This document shows positions 21,941 through 32,217 of a stretch of 64,000 bases of DNA, piece after piece. Origin of the DNA: Mycoplasma todarodis (GTDB lineage: Bacteria; Bacillota_I; Bacilli_A; Mycoplasmatales; Metamycoplasmataceae). The stretch spans positions 1 to 64,000 of the forward strand of contig NZ_PSZP01000002.1 in the NCBI RefSeq assembly GCF_004335995.1. The letters run 5' to 3'. The notes beneath the pieces were generated by a model that saw only the letters and a list, made by a program, of their open reading frames with translations, did not search any database and had not been told where the DNA came from. Every line of letters begins with the position of its first letter. The stretch's first letter is position 1. A program made the translations under genes and the position numbers.

Positions 21941-22046
21941 ACTTAATAATTTAACTAAACAAGATATAGAAATAGGAACTCAATTATTAAATAGAACTAT
22001 TAAAGATAAAAGGATAAGTACAAGAGCTAGTTTCTGTTACTTCAAT
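21941..22046 (+). repeat. Dispersed repeat copy B
   Basis: Contains an open segment (TKQDIEIGTQLLNRTIKDKR, continuing ISTRASFCYFN) related in DNA and protein to copies near 19262, 25671, 30799, 33826 and 49980. Remnant of a repeated gene or element. Confidence 0.6.
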
Positions 22047-22077
22047 AAAAAAACATCAAATTAATTGATGTTTTTTT
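22047..22077. terminator. Perfect palindromic terminator
   Basis: AAAAACATCAAATTAATTGATGTTTTT, directly after dispersed repeat copy B. A damaged version follows copy D at about 30965-30995. Confidence 0.8.
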
Positions 22078-22386
22078 ATATTCATATGATTCTACATATT
22101 GCAGTGAGGGTCTTTATTTCATCTGATTGTATTAAAGTTTGTTGTGATTTTTGGATAATGGATAGCAACTGAAGTTCTTAATATTGAAGATTTAAAATAA
22201 TTAGCAACCAATCTAGAATTTCATTTAAACAATAGTGTTTCGGTTGCATTTATTGTTGGTGCTTGAACTATTTTTTGAATAAATAGTTTTATCCAATCAC
22301 ATCACACCCTTTCTAATATTTAAATTTCAATAAAGAGGTTTATTTAAACACAAAAAGGCGCCATTGTTATATTTTCATTTTTGTGA
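22078..22386 (+). other. Spacer with a possible membrane-protein remnant
   Basis: Frame containing TNLEFHLNNSVSVAFIVGAW and continuing TIFWINS is open from about 22203 to 22320 with TGA as Trp. Upstream the same frame is interrupted by stops (WIATEVLNIEDLK, stop). Looks like the end of a decayed membrane protein. No start codon. Confidence 0.35.
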
Positions 22387-22959
22387 TTAATCATTTGGGA
22401 TGCTTATTTCTAATTTTTGACCCGGGTAGTCAATGTTTATTTTTTTAAAGATCTTAATAACACATTTAATCATTTCATCAATTTTGATTTTATCAGTACC
22501 AAGACCCTTTAAAATTTCATCTTTCGGTATGTCAGCAAGTTTTCCTTCGTGAACTCATGAATTACGATTTCGAATTCAAACATCAATAAAAAAGAGTTCT
22601 CTTGAAGTGTGATTTGAATAGTGATTCAATAATTTCTTTGCATTTTTATTATCTGAACGTTGGGATTTACTGTGCAATATAGAGTAGATATATATTAATG
22701 AATTGGAAATTAATTCGCCAATTAATGTTAAATATTTTGCGTCAACTACATCATAAATTTTTCTTAAGTTTTTGAATCTTTGCATATCTTTGATGAAGTC
22801 ACCTTCTTCGACGAAATCAGTTGTGGAATATACTGAGATATTTGCAAGTCTGTTAGATTCTAATTTTGTTTCCATTATTCTCACTTGTTTTTCTTGGAAA
22901 ATCAAAACATCATTTAAAACTTTCTTATACTCTTTTTGTAGGTTGAATTTCTTAATCAT
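22387..22959 (-). CDS. Candidate HEPN-domain RNase
   Basis: 190 aa with TGA as Trp at two sites. All-helical. Near the end of the last long helices is RNSWVH (R132 to H137), the Rx4H signature of HEPN ribonucleases in the common RN form. The preceding sequence NHTSRELFFIDVW and the following EGKLADIPKDEI fit. The Trp inside the motif is a TGA codon, so the standard code ends the protein just before it. HEPN proteins act as toxins or defence RNases, but no antitoxin partner lies beside it. The family assignment rests on the motif and helical character only. Confidence 0.55.
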
Positions 22960-23164
22960 AATAAATTATACAATTAGAATCATAGGGGTTTGAAATATTT
23001 TTAAAGATGTTATTGCATTAGTTTTTTATATTGTTTAATCACTTTTTAATCTTTATGGCATCTCTAAAATTAATTCGATTTAAATGTTAAAACTTTTTAA
23101 AGTGTGTGCTCGGCAATATTGGAGCACGAAAAATAAAACATCTTAAAACAAATTGTGTATTTTT

Positions 23165-23200
23165 TAAAAAATAAAACATCAAAAATGATGTTTTATTGGT
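23165..23200 (-). terminator. Terminator of the AlbA_2-DUF262 operon
   Basis: ATAAAACATC/GATGTTTTAT stem followed on the - strand by T6, about 95 nt after the operon's last stop. 22960-23164 is an empty AT-rich spacer. Confidence 0.75.
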
Positions 23201-23294
23201 GTAAGGTGTTTTTTGTACTCGATTAAGCCTTTGAAGTGATTTTCGTTTTCGTTTAACCGCAAAAAGCTAATGCTAAAAGCATATAACTCTATAA

Positions 23295-24404
23295 TTACAC
23301 CTCTGAAATTTGAGAAAGCAATATTTCATTTAAAGTTCCAACCATTTCTCAAACGTCGTCCGGGGAATGTTGACCCTTAAACATTCTGGTTACTTTAAAT
23401 TTTAAAGGTTCGTTCTTCATGAATTCTTGTCTTATTTCTAAAGAAATTGGACTGTTTGAATTAACAAATTTAGTATCTGAAATAAACTTTTTAATTGATT
23501 TTATTAAGTTGGTTATCTCAACAATTTCAGTTTTATTTGAAAGTATTCTTGATAAAAAGAGTGTTTTTAACTCTGCTTTCGTTTTTATTGAAGAACTATT
23601 TATAATCTCCTCTTTTTTACTTAGGATATCCTTAAAAAGGATATTGCACCTTCTAACAAAAAGGTTGGAAACTTCCGTTTCTTTGTTGGCGTAACTTATT
23701 ATTCTTTTGTCGGGAGTGTTTAATCCCAATTTCTTGTTATAGATGCCATGGAACGCAATTAATAGTTTTTCTATTTCACTTCTTTTATTATTGAATGAAA
23801 TAGCTTCGGAGAATTCTTTGATGGGCATTTCTCTAATGATTCTTACCAGTTTATTATTTGGTAGGGATCTTATAATTTCTCCTGCTTTCAACTTCTCTTG
23901 GTTTTGAACCTTTACAAAGTACCTTCTAACACTCTCGTATGTTGTGTGTGTAATGGTGGTTGTGGAAACTTGAAAAATATCAAACAAACTTTTTAAACCC
24001 AAAGGTAATTTGGAGTATTTTAGTCTAATGTTTTTATTGGAAAAGTATTTTTTTAGAATATCGTTTGCTTCTTTTGTATTTTCATTTTCAATGAATTGTA
24101 TATTATCTTTTATTATCTCTCTAGAAATGGTATTGGGCAATATTAATAAATCGTTAACAAAAGCACTTATTGTACTCAAACGTTGCATCCCGTCAACAAC
24201 CTCTTTTTCCAAAAGATTATCATAAATAATAATTGTTCCAATAGGAAAATTTTTAAAAATCGTTAATATCAACTCATGCTTATATTCATCCTTTCAAATA
24301 AAATCCCTTTGATACTCTTCATTGAAAAGAATTAAACCATTTTTATATTGATTTAAAAGCTGGAGTATTGACATCCCCATAATTGTTGTTTCAGCTCTTC
24401 TCAT
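23295..24404 (-). CDS. DUF262 (ParB/GmrS-like) protein
   Basis: 369 aa with TGA as Trp. Motifs: YQRDFIWKDEYKHELILTIF (residues ~33-52) and VVDGMQRLSTI (~73-83), where the usual DGQQR is DGMQR. The remaining ~280 residues are helical with no DUF1524/HNH signature, so this is a stand-alone DUF262 component rather than a full GmrSD enzyme. The start ATG overlaps the stop of the upstream gene (TAATG), so translation is coupled with the AlbA_2-type protein; the two probably work together. Ribosome site GGGGGA. DUF262 proteins bind or hydrolyse nucleotides in several defence systems (family knowledge). Confidence 0.85.
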
Positions 24405-25456
24405 TATAAATCCCCCTTGTATGTTATTTTAAATTGATTAGAAGTTATGTTGTAAGTGATGTATTTTTGGTTTTCTTGAAATGTTTTGAAACCAATGCCC
24501 CTAGTTTCTGTCAATCTTAAACGTCTCAAAAGATTTACCAACGGTTGATTTAATGTTATGACGGGCAGTGCCCCTCTCTCTATTTGTGATTGCATCATTT
24601 GATTTATGTGGAAATTAATGCAAGTAAATTCAAATTCTTTAAATTTTATTCAAAGCACATTCTCTCCATTCATTAGTTTAAAACGACTGTGCGAAAATAA
24701 ATTAGAAACCATTTCTCTTATTATTTCTGGCACATTTGGATTTTCTTCTATAATAGTTTTTCTGGTTGTTCGATCTTTTGAAATGTTTTTAATATTTGCG
24801 TTAGATAAAAGTTTTCTAATACATAACTCTATCAATTCAAAAATTGGACCAGTATGTTTAACTCCGTTGATGTCGACACTTAAATTAGAGTCATCCGAAA
24901 CAAAATTTGCTAAGGTGGTTGTAATCTTATCTTTCTTTGTCATTACACATACAGAACCTTCTAAGAATTCAATAATTGATTCATCAATTCCTTTATTTGC
25001 TAAAAATTCTTCAAGTTTTGAGAAATTAGAAATATCGTATTTATTTTTAGTGGGTGTTAACAATTCTATCTCTTTATCAGTAATAATCTTTTTGTATTGC
25101 CCTTCTTTTATTATCGAAGTAGTTGAACCGCTTCTATTGTAAATTTTACCCTTATATAAAAGTAAGGTTTTATTTGATATGGCATTTATTGCAACGCCTC
25201 CATTGCTTAAGTTTTCTATGGAATGTTCAATGCCATTCTCTTGGAATATTGCGATAAATAAGTCCTGGATTTCCGAGGGGTCCTTTGGTTTATAATCATC
25301 ATTTAAAGTACCATCATCATTTACCCCAATATATAAGGTTACTTCAGTTCCAAGTTCTGCACTATTCAACATTGCGAATAGTTCCTTTTTATATTGCGAT
25401 TGAAAATCCCTTTTATATTCAATTGTTTGGCCTTCAGGTTTTTTAATTTTAATCAT
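24404..25456 (-). CDS. AlbA_2 (Schlafen-like) ATP-binding domain protein
   Basis: 350 aa with TGA as Trp. N-terminal AlbA_2-type signature: EGQTIEYKRDFQ, then KELFAMLNSAELGTEVTLYI, IGVNDDGTLND. Residues ~215-350 contain REMVSNLFSHSRFKLMNGEN and GGIGF-like RGIGFKTFQENQ, reminiscent of the HATPase_c part of COG2865-type proteins, but the usual NALxHRDY reads SNLFSHSRF. It is the first gene of a two-gene operon with the DUF262 protein. Its promoter has an extended -10 (TGCTATAAT) 8-10 nt before the ATG and an upstream repeat array. Likely a nucleic-acid-binding or nuclease component of a defence system; not proven. Confidence 0.75.
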
Positions 25457-25470
25457 ATTTAAATTATAGC
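25457..25470 (-). promoter_or_regulatory. Extended -10 promoter of the AlbA_2-DUF262 operon
   Basis: On the - strand ATGCTATAATTTAAAT precedes ATG 25456; TGCTATAAT is an extended -10. The first GTTGAATCCACAT repeat lies immediately upstream, where an activator or repressor would act. Confidence 0.6.
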
Positions 25471-25628
25471 ATTTTTTGTTGAATCCACATTTTTAATAGC
25501 ATTTTTCCTTATTTTTTGTTGAATCCACATTTTATATTCAGTTTTCAAATATTAAAACTAAAAAAAGATTTTTTTGTTGAATCCACATTTTTAATGGCAT
25601 TTTTCCTTATTTTTTGTTGAATCCACAT
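25471..25628 (-). repeat. Four-copy iteron-like repeat array upstream of the AlbA_2 operon
   Basis: The 19-mer TTTTTTGTTGAATCCACAT occurs at 25472, 25512, 25570 and 25610. Copies 1-2 and 3-4 form two ~60-bp units (40 nt between copies inside a unit, 58 nt between units) that also share the intervening TTTTTAATRGCATTTTTCCTTA. Nearest copy abuts the operon's -10. Regular spacing suggests protein-binding sites or recent tandem duplication. It is not a CRISPR: spacers are themselves repeated. Confidence 0.85.
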
Positions 25629-25670
25629 AAAAAAGTTTTTAAATCACATTTTATGACAATAAAACAATAC

Positions 25671-25835
25671 CCAACTAAATAATGCATAAGGATCTCAATT
25701 ATTAAATAGAACTTTTTAGGATAAAAAGATAATTACGAGAGTTGGTCTCTGTTATTTTAATTTAAAGTTATAAAGAAAAAACTTGCTTTAATCAATTACG
25801 TAAGGTAGATAAAACTAATCATGAACATTAAATAA
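25671..25835 (+). repeat. Dispersed repeat copy C
   Basis: Degenerate copy with stops: ATTATTAAATAGAACT, GATAAAAAGAT, then GTTATTTTAA and AGATAAAACTAATCATGAA. Matches copy F at 49980-50120 over a longer span and, like it, lies near an AAACAATACC/GGGTATTGTTT terminator. Confidence 0.55.
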
Positions 25836-25845
25836 TTTAAAAATA

Positions 25846-25872
25846 AAACAATACCTCGATGGGTATTGTTTG
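25846..25872. terminator. Terminator of the 25971-27032 lipoprotein gene
   Basis: AAACAATACC/GGGTATTGTTT stem. On the - strand it is followed by a T-rich run. The same hairpin occurs at 50341-50371. Confidence 0.8.
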
Positions 25873-25970
25873 GTTGTTCTAATTTTGAATTTTGGTTTTA
25901 ATTAATCCATTAATTCCTAATCCGTCAATAGCAATGTAATTAACTGATGGAAAAGTATCGAACTTTTGAT

Positions 25971-27032
25971 TTAATTCTTTATGTTTGGCATTACTTTATT
26001 TATAGGATTTATAAAATTCTCAAATAAATTTCCACTTGTGATTTTTGTTGCTTTTTTAGCCTTAAAGCTTTTTAATGTTCTTTTTAAATTAAGTTTAAGG
26101 AAATGAGAACCATAAAGAGCACTTGCATCATCTGCTAAATAACCAGATAAAGATGTCGCATTAGGAACGATGATGTGCTCAATGGGCATGCTTGAATAGT
26201 GATCAAATATATTGGTAAGTCCATATGTATAACGTTTTTCATTGGTTCTTGTTAATTCATGAAGGTTTCAGTTTCCTTCGTATTCATCTATGAAAGTTTT
26301 TGTTTTCTTGTCGTATCAAACTTCATAGGTATCACCTATACGCTCATATCCGTTGTGAATCATTTCCTTCTCATGAGCCCTATTTTCAGCTTGTTTCTTT
26401 TCAGCTTCAGCTCTTCGTTGATTATCTCACTCAACATTCTTTTTGACTTCGGCATCACTAATGTGTTGAATTGTTAATTTTATAGATTTTGAAGTTGGGT
26501 TAGTGGCACCTTTTGTAACTAATGTTATTTCTATAGTGATTAAACCAGTAGAATCTCCTGTGGTGATAAGTGATATTGTCATAAATGAAGCATCGAAGTC
26601 ATCATTTAATGATCATTGAACATTAATTTTTTCTTCTAAATCAATTAAGGAATCGATCTTGATTTCTGATGCTTTTTTCAAGGTATCCAGTTCAATATTT
26701 TTATTTGGATCGTTTATAAAATCTTCAACTTTCTTTTTAAGGTTCTTATAGACTGAATCTTGTAAATAATCTCTTTCTTCTGCTAAGTTTGCTTTTTCTT
26801 TTGCAATACGTTCTTTTTCAGCTTTTTGTTCAGCTTCCTTGGCTTTTCTTTCTTTTTCTTCTTTGATTTTTCTTAGTTCAGCAGCATGCTTTTTATTTTC
26901 TTGTCTTTGCTTTTCTCGTTTTAATTGTTCTTTTTCCGATGAGTTATTGTCACCACATGATATAGCGATCATAGGTGTTGCTACAACAACTGATGCAAGT
27001 ACTCCCATAGAAATTTTTTTGGCTTTTTTCAT
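25971..27032 (-). CDS. Coiled-coil lipoprotein
   Basis: 353 aa with TGA as Trp. Start 27032 after GGGAG. Signal peptide with lipobox AISC, Cys26. Residues 32-110 are a charged single-helix/coiled-coil region (KEEKERKAKEAEQKAEKER). A globular part follows with a second short KK/E-rich helix (RRAEAEKKQAENRAHEKEM near 225). It ends at TAA 25971, but the other frame remains open for a further 30 codons (VNYIAIDGLGING), so the C-terminus may have been truncated by a frameshift at the end. Surface-anchored; function unknown. Confidence 0.8.
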
Positions 27033-27142
27033 TCTTCTCCCTTGGATTCTCTTTCGAATCTTTATTAACAAAATTTTATCACACAATGGAGCACGATTAA
27101 TTCTTTGGGGTAATTGAAGGTTGGGTGAACATTGTGAAAAAC

Positions 27143-27167
27143 AAAAAACGGGATTCCCGTTTTTAAT
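27143..27167 (-). terminator. Terminator of the 27167-28105 lipoprotein gene
   Basis: AAAAACGGGA/TCCCGTTTTT hairpin with T-run on both strands. Confidence 0.9.
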
Positions 27168-28105
27168 TATCTAAATTTATATTCAGCTTCTTTTTTCATG
27201 TTTGCATTATTTTGTTTATCTTTATCAATGTCAAAGATATCTTTGATCATAGAAGTTGCATCAACATTCTCTTCTTTGGCTTTGGTTTTAAAAATATCTA
27301 ATTTAGCAAAACCAAGGTGAGATTGAATCATGTCTTCTCTTACTTTAATTAGTTTCATTCATGCATCTTTTGCTTTTGCTTTTTCTAATACTTGATAAGA
27401 GTCTTCTATTTCTTGATAAGTTTCACTTAAGTCATAACGATCTGAATTTTCAACTGTTCATAAAGATTGGTCAATATCTCTCTTTATGTTATCCAGTTCC
27501 GCTTTTCGTATGTTCATTTTAGTTGCATATGTTACGTATTGTGTAAACTCTAAACGACTCTTGAACTCCTTGGTAACATCTATTTTTTGTTTTATAGTTG
27601 TTCCATCTTTCTTTTTGAAAGTTAATTCATATTTAAAAGAATTAATAGAGTTAAATAGATTTGGCATAATATCTTCAACTAATTGCCTAACAGATAATCC
27701 AAGGTTATCTAAATTATCTAGATCATTTTTATACTCTTCAATTAACTTTGCTCCTTCGGAAGGATTGTCCAATATAATGAATGCATTCTTAAGGGTGGTT
27801 GTCTCTAATTTGTTGTAAATGAAATCGTATTCATTTGTACCGTAGTCCATCATGATTTTTTCATTCTTTTGATTTAAGTTAATTGGAATAACTACATCTC
27901 CCTTTTTATTTGATGGGTGTTTTTCAATTTTGGCATTTCAAAACAAACCTTTAATTAATTTGTGTGTAGAATTCTTGATGTTTGTTTCAACTTTCTTTGT
28001 TTTATCTTCATTGCTATCACCACAAGAAACAACAGTTACTAATGGTGCAACCGTTGTTGTTAAAAGTGTTAAAGCTCCAAAACCAATCTTTTTTGTTATT
28101 TTCAT
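27167..28105 (-). CDS. Lipoprotein, unknown function
   Basis: 312 aa with TGA as Trp at three sites. Start 28105 after AAAGGAGAAG. Signal peptide ending VTVVSCG (Cys28), then a lysine-rich linker and a mainly helical ectodomain, with KYELTFKKKDGTTIKQKIDV near residue 150. No recognised family. Its own terminator follows. Like the other lipoproteins here it would be anchored on the outer face of the single membrane. Confidence 0.88.
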
Positions 28106-28305
28106 TTGCTTCTCCTTTGAATTTATAAAATTATACCCTTCAATGTTGAAGGTTTAATGTTATGTTTCTGAATTAGTTGGAATAAACACATTGGTTGATT
28201 TGTTTTTTTAAATAATAATTTTATTGCATAGTATTAAAATGTATATAATTCTAAAATACGAAGTAATAGCATAAAAAAATAAAAGGTAAAAATACAAAGG
28301 TAAAC

Positions 28306-29547
28306 ATGAGAAAAAAAGATATTATTGAAAATTTGACTCAAGAAAATAACAAATTAAAGAATAAGTTGATTGAAGTCGAAGAAAAGAATAAAGCGCTACA
28401 AAGTATTGTTGAAAATACAAATAACGATATTTTGGAAGAAGAAAAACAAAGTATACTTTCAGAAATTCAAAATATGGAAGAAATTTTAGAGGTTAAAAGA
28501 AGGGAAATGTCATTCATTGAAGGAATCAGTGATGATGTTGAATTTGGTATTTATAATCCGAAAGTTGATTTCATTCATAACAACTATATAGAAGAATGAG
28601 ATAAACAAAGGAAAGACTTAAGCGTATTGTCAAAATCACAAGAAATTATTGTAATTAATACACCTATGAAATTGGGTGGAAATGAACGTAAAGGTATTAA
28701 ATTACAAAAAGATTTAACTAAGTTGGGTATTATCCATTTAAACAATATTGCAAATATACAATTCAAAAGTACAACACAAGGTAATTACGAAAAGCAGTTA
28801 ATCAAATTTGATAAAGAATTCGACAAGGTTAATAAAATATTATCTCCATTAAATGTTGAAATCTCAGAAGAGTTTAAGCTTGAAATACTTAACTCATTTA
28901 AAATGGTTATAAAAATGAATCTTCAAAAAGAAAATGACAGAGAAGAAGCAAGACAAGAAAGAGAAAGAATTCAAGAAGAGAAGAAAGTTCAACGTGAAAT
29001 TGAACGAGAAAAAGAAAAAATCAACAAGGAAGTTGAAAAATACGAGTTGAGAATTGCTGAAATTTATAAACAAAGCTCAAAAGAATCTTCTGATAAGGAT
29101 GCGGAGATTGAAGCTCTAAAACAAAAAATAGCAGAATTAAATAATGAAGAAGAGGAATTACAAGAACGTTTAGCGCAGACTGGTGCTGGATATGTGTACA
29201 TAATTTCAAATATAGGGTCATTTGGTGAAGAGGTTTATAAAATAGGTGTAACTAGACGTCTTGAACCTGAAGTAAGGATTAGGGAGCTTTCATCAGCATC
29301 AGTTCCTTTCCCATTTGATAAACATGCATTAATCTGATCGGAACAAGCGTTTAAACTAGAAACTGCATTACATAAATACTTTACAAACGAACGTGTTAAT
29401 AAAGTTAATACAAGAAAAGAATTCTTTAGAACATCGCTTGAAGACATTAAAATAGCAACAAATAAAATTACTGATACTTCAGTGAAATGAATTGATGAAC
29501 CTGAAGCTATACAATATAGATTAACACTTGAAGAGGAGGTTGAATAA
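28306..29547 (+). CDS. DUF4041/T5orf172 protein (GIY-YIG-related nuclease)
   Basis: 413 aa with TGA as Trp. Residues 1-80 coiled coil. Residues ~80-220 resemble DUF4041 (INTPMKLGGNERKGIKLQKD; FDKEFDKVNKILSPLN). Long charged coiled coil ~210-290. Then a T5orf172 domain from 292: GAGYVYIISNIGSFGEEVYK, IGVTRR, and the C-terminal ERVNKVNTRKEFFRTS typical of the domain, a divergent GIY-YIG nuclease fold. First gene of a three-gene operon: its TAA overlaps the next ATG (TAATG). Such proteins occur in phages, plasmids and defence loci; the partner membrane proteins here are unusual. Confidence 0.85.
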
Positions 29548-30110
29548 TGAACTTTTTTGTAATTGCAATAATTCTCATAGTTATTTTTATTATTTTGAGT
29601 GGTGGAGTTTTTGGTTATATGCAATATGCTAAATCAAAAAGAATAAAAGAAAACACAGAAAGAATCCAAAAGTTAATAAATAAAGTTTATAAAGAGTTGT
29701 CTGATGAAGGTGTGAGTTCAATTAAAAAAGATAGCCTGGCAGAATACTTTTTACCGAAAAATGAAATACTATATGATGAAACGATTTTAACTATAAAAAA
29801 ACACAAAATATTAGCAAGCGGTAACACAAAAACAACAATAGAAGGAAGTGGTAGATTACTTGTTAGTGATAAAGCATTGACAATTGAAACACTAGATTTA
29901 AAAAGCGGAAAAAGAAGATATCTATATAAAAACATTATGGAATATTTACCAAATATATTTCCAAGTGAATACGGTAATAGACTTGAATTCAACTACAACC
30001 AAAAAAATAGAATTGTAATCGAAGTTGATGAACAACAATTAAAAGTTATTGTTAAAGCATTTTTCTTAAAAAATAATCCTATGAAAGAAGAAACTTCAAT
30101 TTCGTTTTAA
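29547..30110 (+). CDS. Membrane-anchored PH-like protein, paralog 1
   Basis: 187 aa. One N-terminal membrane segment (residues 5-25), a short coiled coil, then a cytoplasmic domain with YFLPKNEILYDE, ILASGNTKTTIEGSGRLLVS and SGKRRYLYKN. This beta-rich pattern resembles small bacterial PH-like domains (inference). Start overlaps the stop of the nuclease gene and its own stop overlaps the next start, both as TAATG. Its paralog follows directly. Confidence 0.8.
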   Translation: MNFFVIAIILIVIFIILSGGVFGYMQYAKSKRIKENTERIQKLINKVYKELSDEGVSSIKKDSLAEYFLPKNEILYDETILTIKKHKILASGNTKTTIEGSGRLLVSDKALTIETLDLKSGKRRYLYKNIMEYLPNIFPSEYGNRLEFNYNQKNRIVIEVDEQQLKVIVKAFFLKNNPMKEETSISF

Positions 30111-30736
30111 TGAATTTTTTAAACATTGATAAAACACAAATCATTTTAGGGGTTTTGTTCTTTATATTTTTATTTGCTTTGGCAGCTGTTGGTATTTATT
30201 GGAATTATAAAAAACAACAAGAAAGAATTAGACTTCAAAATGAAGAGGAACAAAGAAGAAAATTGGCTCTTCAAAAAAGAAAAGAAGATTTCGAATTCTT
30301 GATACAAGAAACAAAAAAAGAAATTGATCAAGAAGGTATAAATACCATTCAAAAAGATAATTATGACTCATTATTCTTACCAAAAAATGAAACTCTTTTA
30401 TTTAAAACCAAAGGAACTTTCATAAAGAGAAAAATATTGGCAAGCGGAAGAGAAAAAACAACATTAGAAGGTGAAGGCGTTGTGTGAGTTACTAATAAAG
30501 CAATAGTTGTTGAAACTAATAATTTAATAAGTGGTAAAAGAAGATATCTATATAAAAACTTTTTAACTACAAAAGTAGAAACATTCGTAGATGAAAATAG
30601 ATGTTTTGTAATATTTGAATATAATAATGATGATATTTGAATTGATGCCATTGAGGCTGAAGTTTTAAAGGCGATTCTTTTAGCTAACTACGTTATTGAA
30701 AATCCTATTGAGAATTCAAGCGCAATAACATTCTAA
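30110..30736 (+). CDS. Membrane-anchored PH-like protein, paralog 2
   Basis: 208 aa with TGA as Trp. Same plan as the preceding gene: N-terminal membrane segment (about 10-31), coiled coil, then LFLPKNETLLFK, KILASGREKTTLEGEGVVWV, SGKRRYLYKN and a C-terminal ENPIENSSAITF that matches NNPMKEETSISF of paralog 1. Tandem duplication with divergence. Third gene of the TAATG-coupled operon, followed by a terminator. Confidence 0.8.
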
Positions 30737-30760
30737 AATACTCAAAAGAGTATTTTTTAT
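30735..30760 (+). terminator. Terminator of the T5orf172 operon
   Basis: AAATACTC-AAAA-GAGTATTT then T-run, immediately after the stop. Confidence 0.88.
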
Positions 30761-30798
30761 TTTATTAGAGTTAATTAAGCGCTCAAAAATAAAACATC

Positions 30799-30905
30799 CA
30801 ATAATTTAACTAAACAAGATATAGAAATGGAATCTTAATTATTAAATAGAACAGAACTATTAAAGATAAAAAGATAAGTACAAGAGCAGTTTCTGTTACT
30901 TTAAC
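30799..30905 (+). repeat. Dispersed repeat copy D
   Basis: About 105 bp closely similar to copy B (ACTAAACAAGATATAGAAAT, TTATTAAATAGAAC, AAGATAAAAAGATAAGTACA) but with stops and small indels, so not coding. Confidence 0.6.
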
Positions 30906-31015
30906 CAAAAATAGAACTTAGATTTGGTAGTATTTTATACTCCGACTATTCTGCGTATTCCAGTAAAAAACATCATTTAATTAAATGATAGATGTTGCAT
31001 ACCGAATGAATGGAA

Positions 31016-31072
31016 AAAAGTAGATACACAAAAGCACCAGTTAAAGTTGGTGCTTTTGTGTATCTACTTTTA
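31016..31072. terminator. Very strong bidirectional terminator
   Basis: 24-bp stem beginning AAAGTAGATACACAAAAG with T-run. Lies downstream of the - strand R-M pair that ends at 31113. Confidence 0.9.
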
Positions 31073-31112
31073 AATTTATCGCATCATTTGAGTGGTGTTC
31101 TATTTTGGAGGA

Positions 31113-32216
31113 TTATTTTTTAATTATTAATAATCGAGATTTTACTTTATGAGTTGCGCCCTCTCAATTAAAATTAATGACATATTCAACATTATCACTA
31201 GCAAAATAATCAGTAACTTTAGAATTTAATAAGTCAAATTGCGCTTTTAATTTTCAAGACTCTCAAGGATTCTCTTCATTGATGAGTATTAAGAAAAACC
31301 TATTAGAAGCATCAAATCTCCCCGCTCCTTGTTCTTCATATAATCATTGCATTAATTCACTAGGATCCATTGAAACTTCTTTTGCTAACTTTTCCCTAAA
31401 ATTTAAGATATCATTCATAATTTCAGTTCTTTTCTGGTTATTGTCTGAAATTAAGATTTTATCCCAAATTAACTGAACTACTTGTAAGGATTTTAAATTA
31501 GTTATATCCACTAGATTATTATTGTGTTTATTCCATTTTCTTAAAATTGATTCTTCTGATTTTAAACCCTTTTCTCTTCTCTTTTCATTTACAAATTTGT
31601 TGGGCAGCATTGTAACCTTTAAATCATAAGGTGTTTTATCAACAAAAAAATCTATTGATTTTATACGACCTATTGCCGGAGTTATAATTGGCTGAGTATT
31701 GAATATATTCTCAATAAAAATTGTTGTTCAATTATTATATCAAGATGATATTGCATAATTTTTTGCTTTTTCCTGTATTTCGACGAAATGTGATTCAAAT
31801 TTTGAGAAGCTAGAATCTTTTTTGACAAAATTATTAACGATGTCTTTATCTAAATTGTTATCGAAGATACCTGATCATTGATAACTTTCTAATCTTCCTA
31901 AATCTTCCTTAAGTTTCTCAAGAGTTCAATCATTTAAATCAATACCTTTGTTAAATTGTTTTTCTATAAAATCATCTATTTCATTTTGTGAAATATCTGA
32001 AGAAAAAATTAATTGAGCTAATTCTCTTTGTCTTATTCCTTTTTTAACCTCAATCCTTTTGATATTTTGTATTAATGCCATCAAGTTTTGTTTTCTACTA
32101 AAAGATCTTATTTTGAGTCACCTATGCCCCAACTCAGTCTCATTGATTTCATTGAGTTTACTCTTTTTAAATAAAGATTCATATTCTTCGTATTTTTGGT
32201 TATAATTTTTTTTCAT
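31113..32216 (-). CDS. Probable type II restriction endonuclease (PD-(D/E)XK)
   Basis: 367 aa with many TGA Trp codons. Start 32216 preceded by GGAGGTATAGA. Helical N-terminal half; nuclease signature IKSIDFFVDKTPYDLKV with D189, D198-x-K200. The C-terminal half is basic and ends LLIIKK. Starts 2 nt after the stop of a DNA methylase gene on the same strand, so it is the likely R partner of that methylase. Recognition site unknown. Confidence 0.75.
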
Positions 32217-32217
32217 T

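Noticed and set aside
23295-24404. Full GmrSD restriction enzyme
   Set aside because: Only DUF262 motifs are present; the EHxxP-type DUF1524 motif is absent and the gene ends at 369 aa.
25471-25628. Regular repeats could be a small CRISPR array
   Set aside because: Repeats are not palindromic, the spacers are themselves copies of each other, and no cas genes are present.
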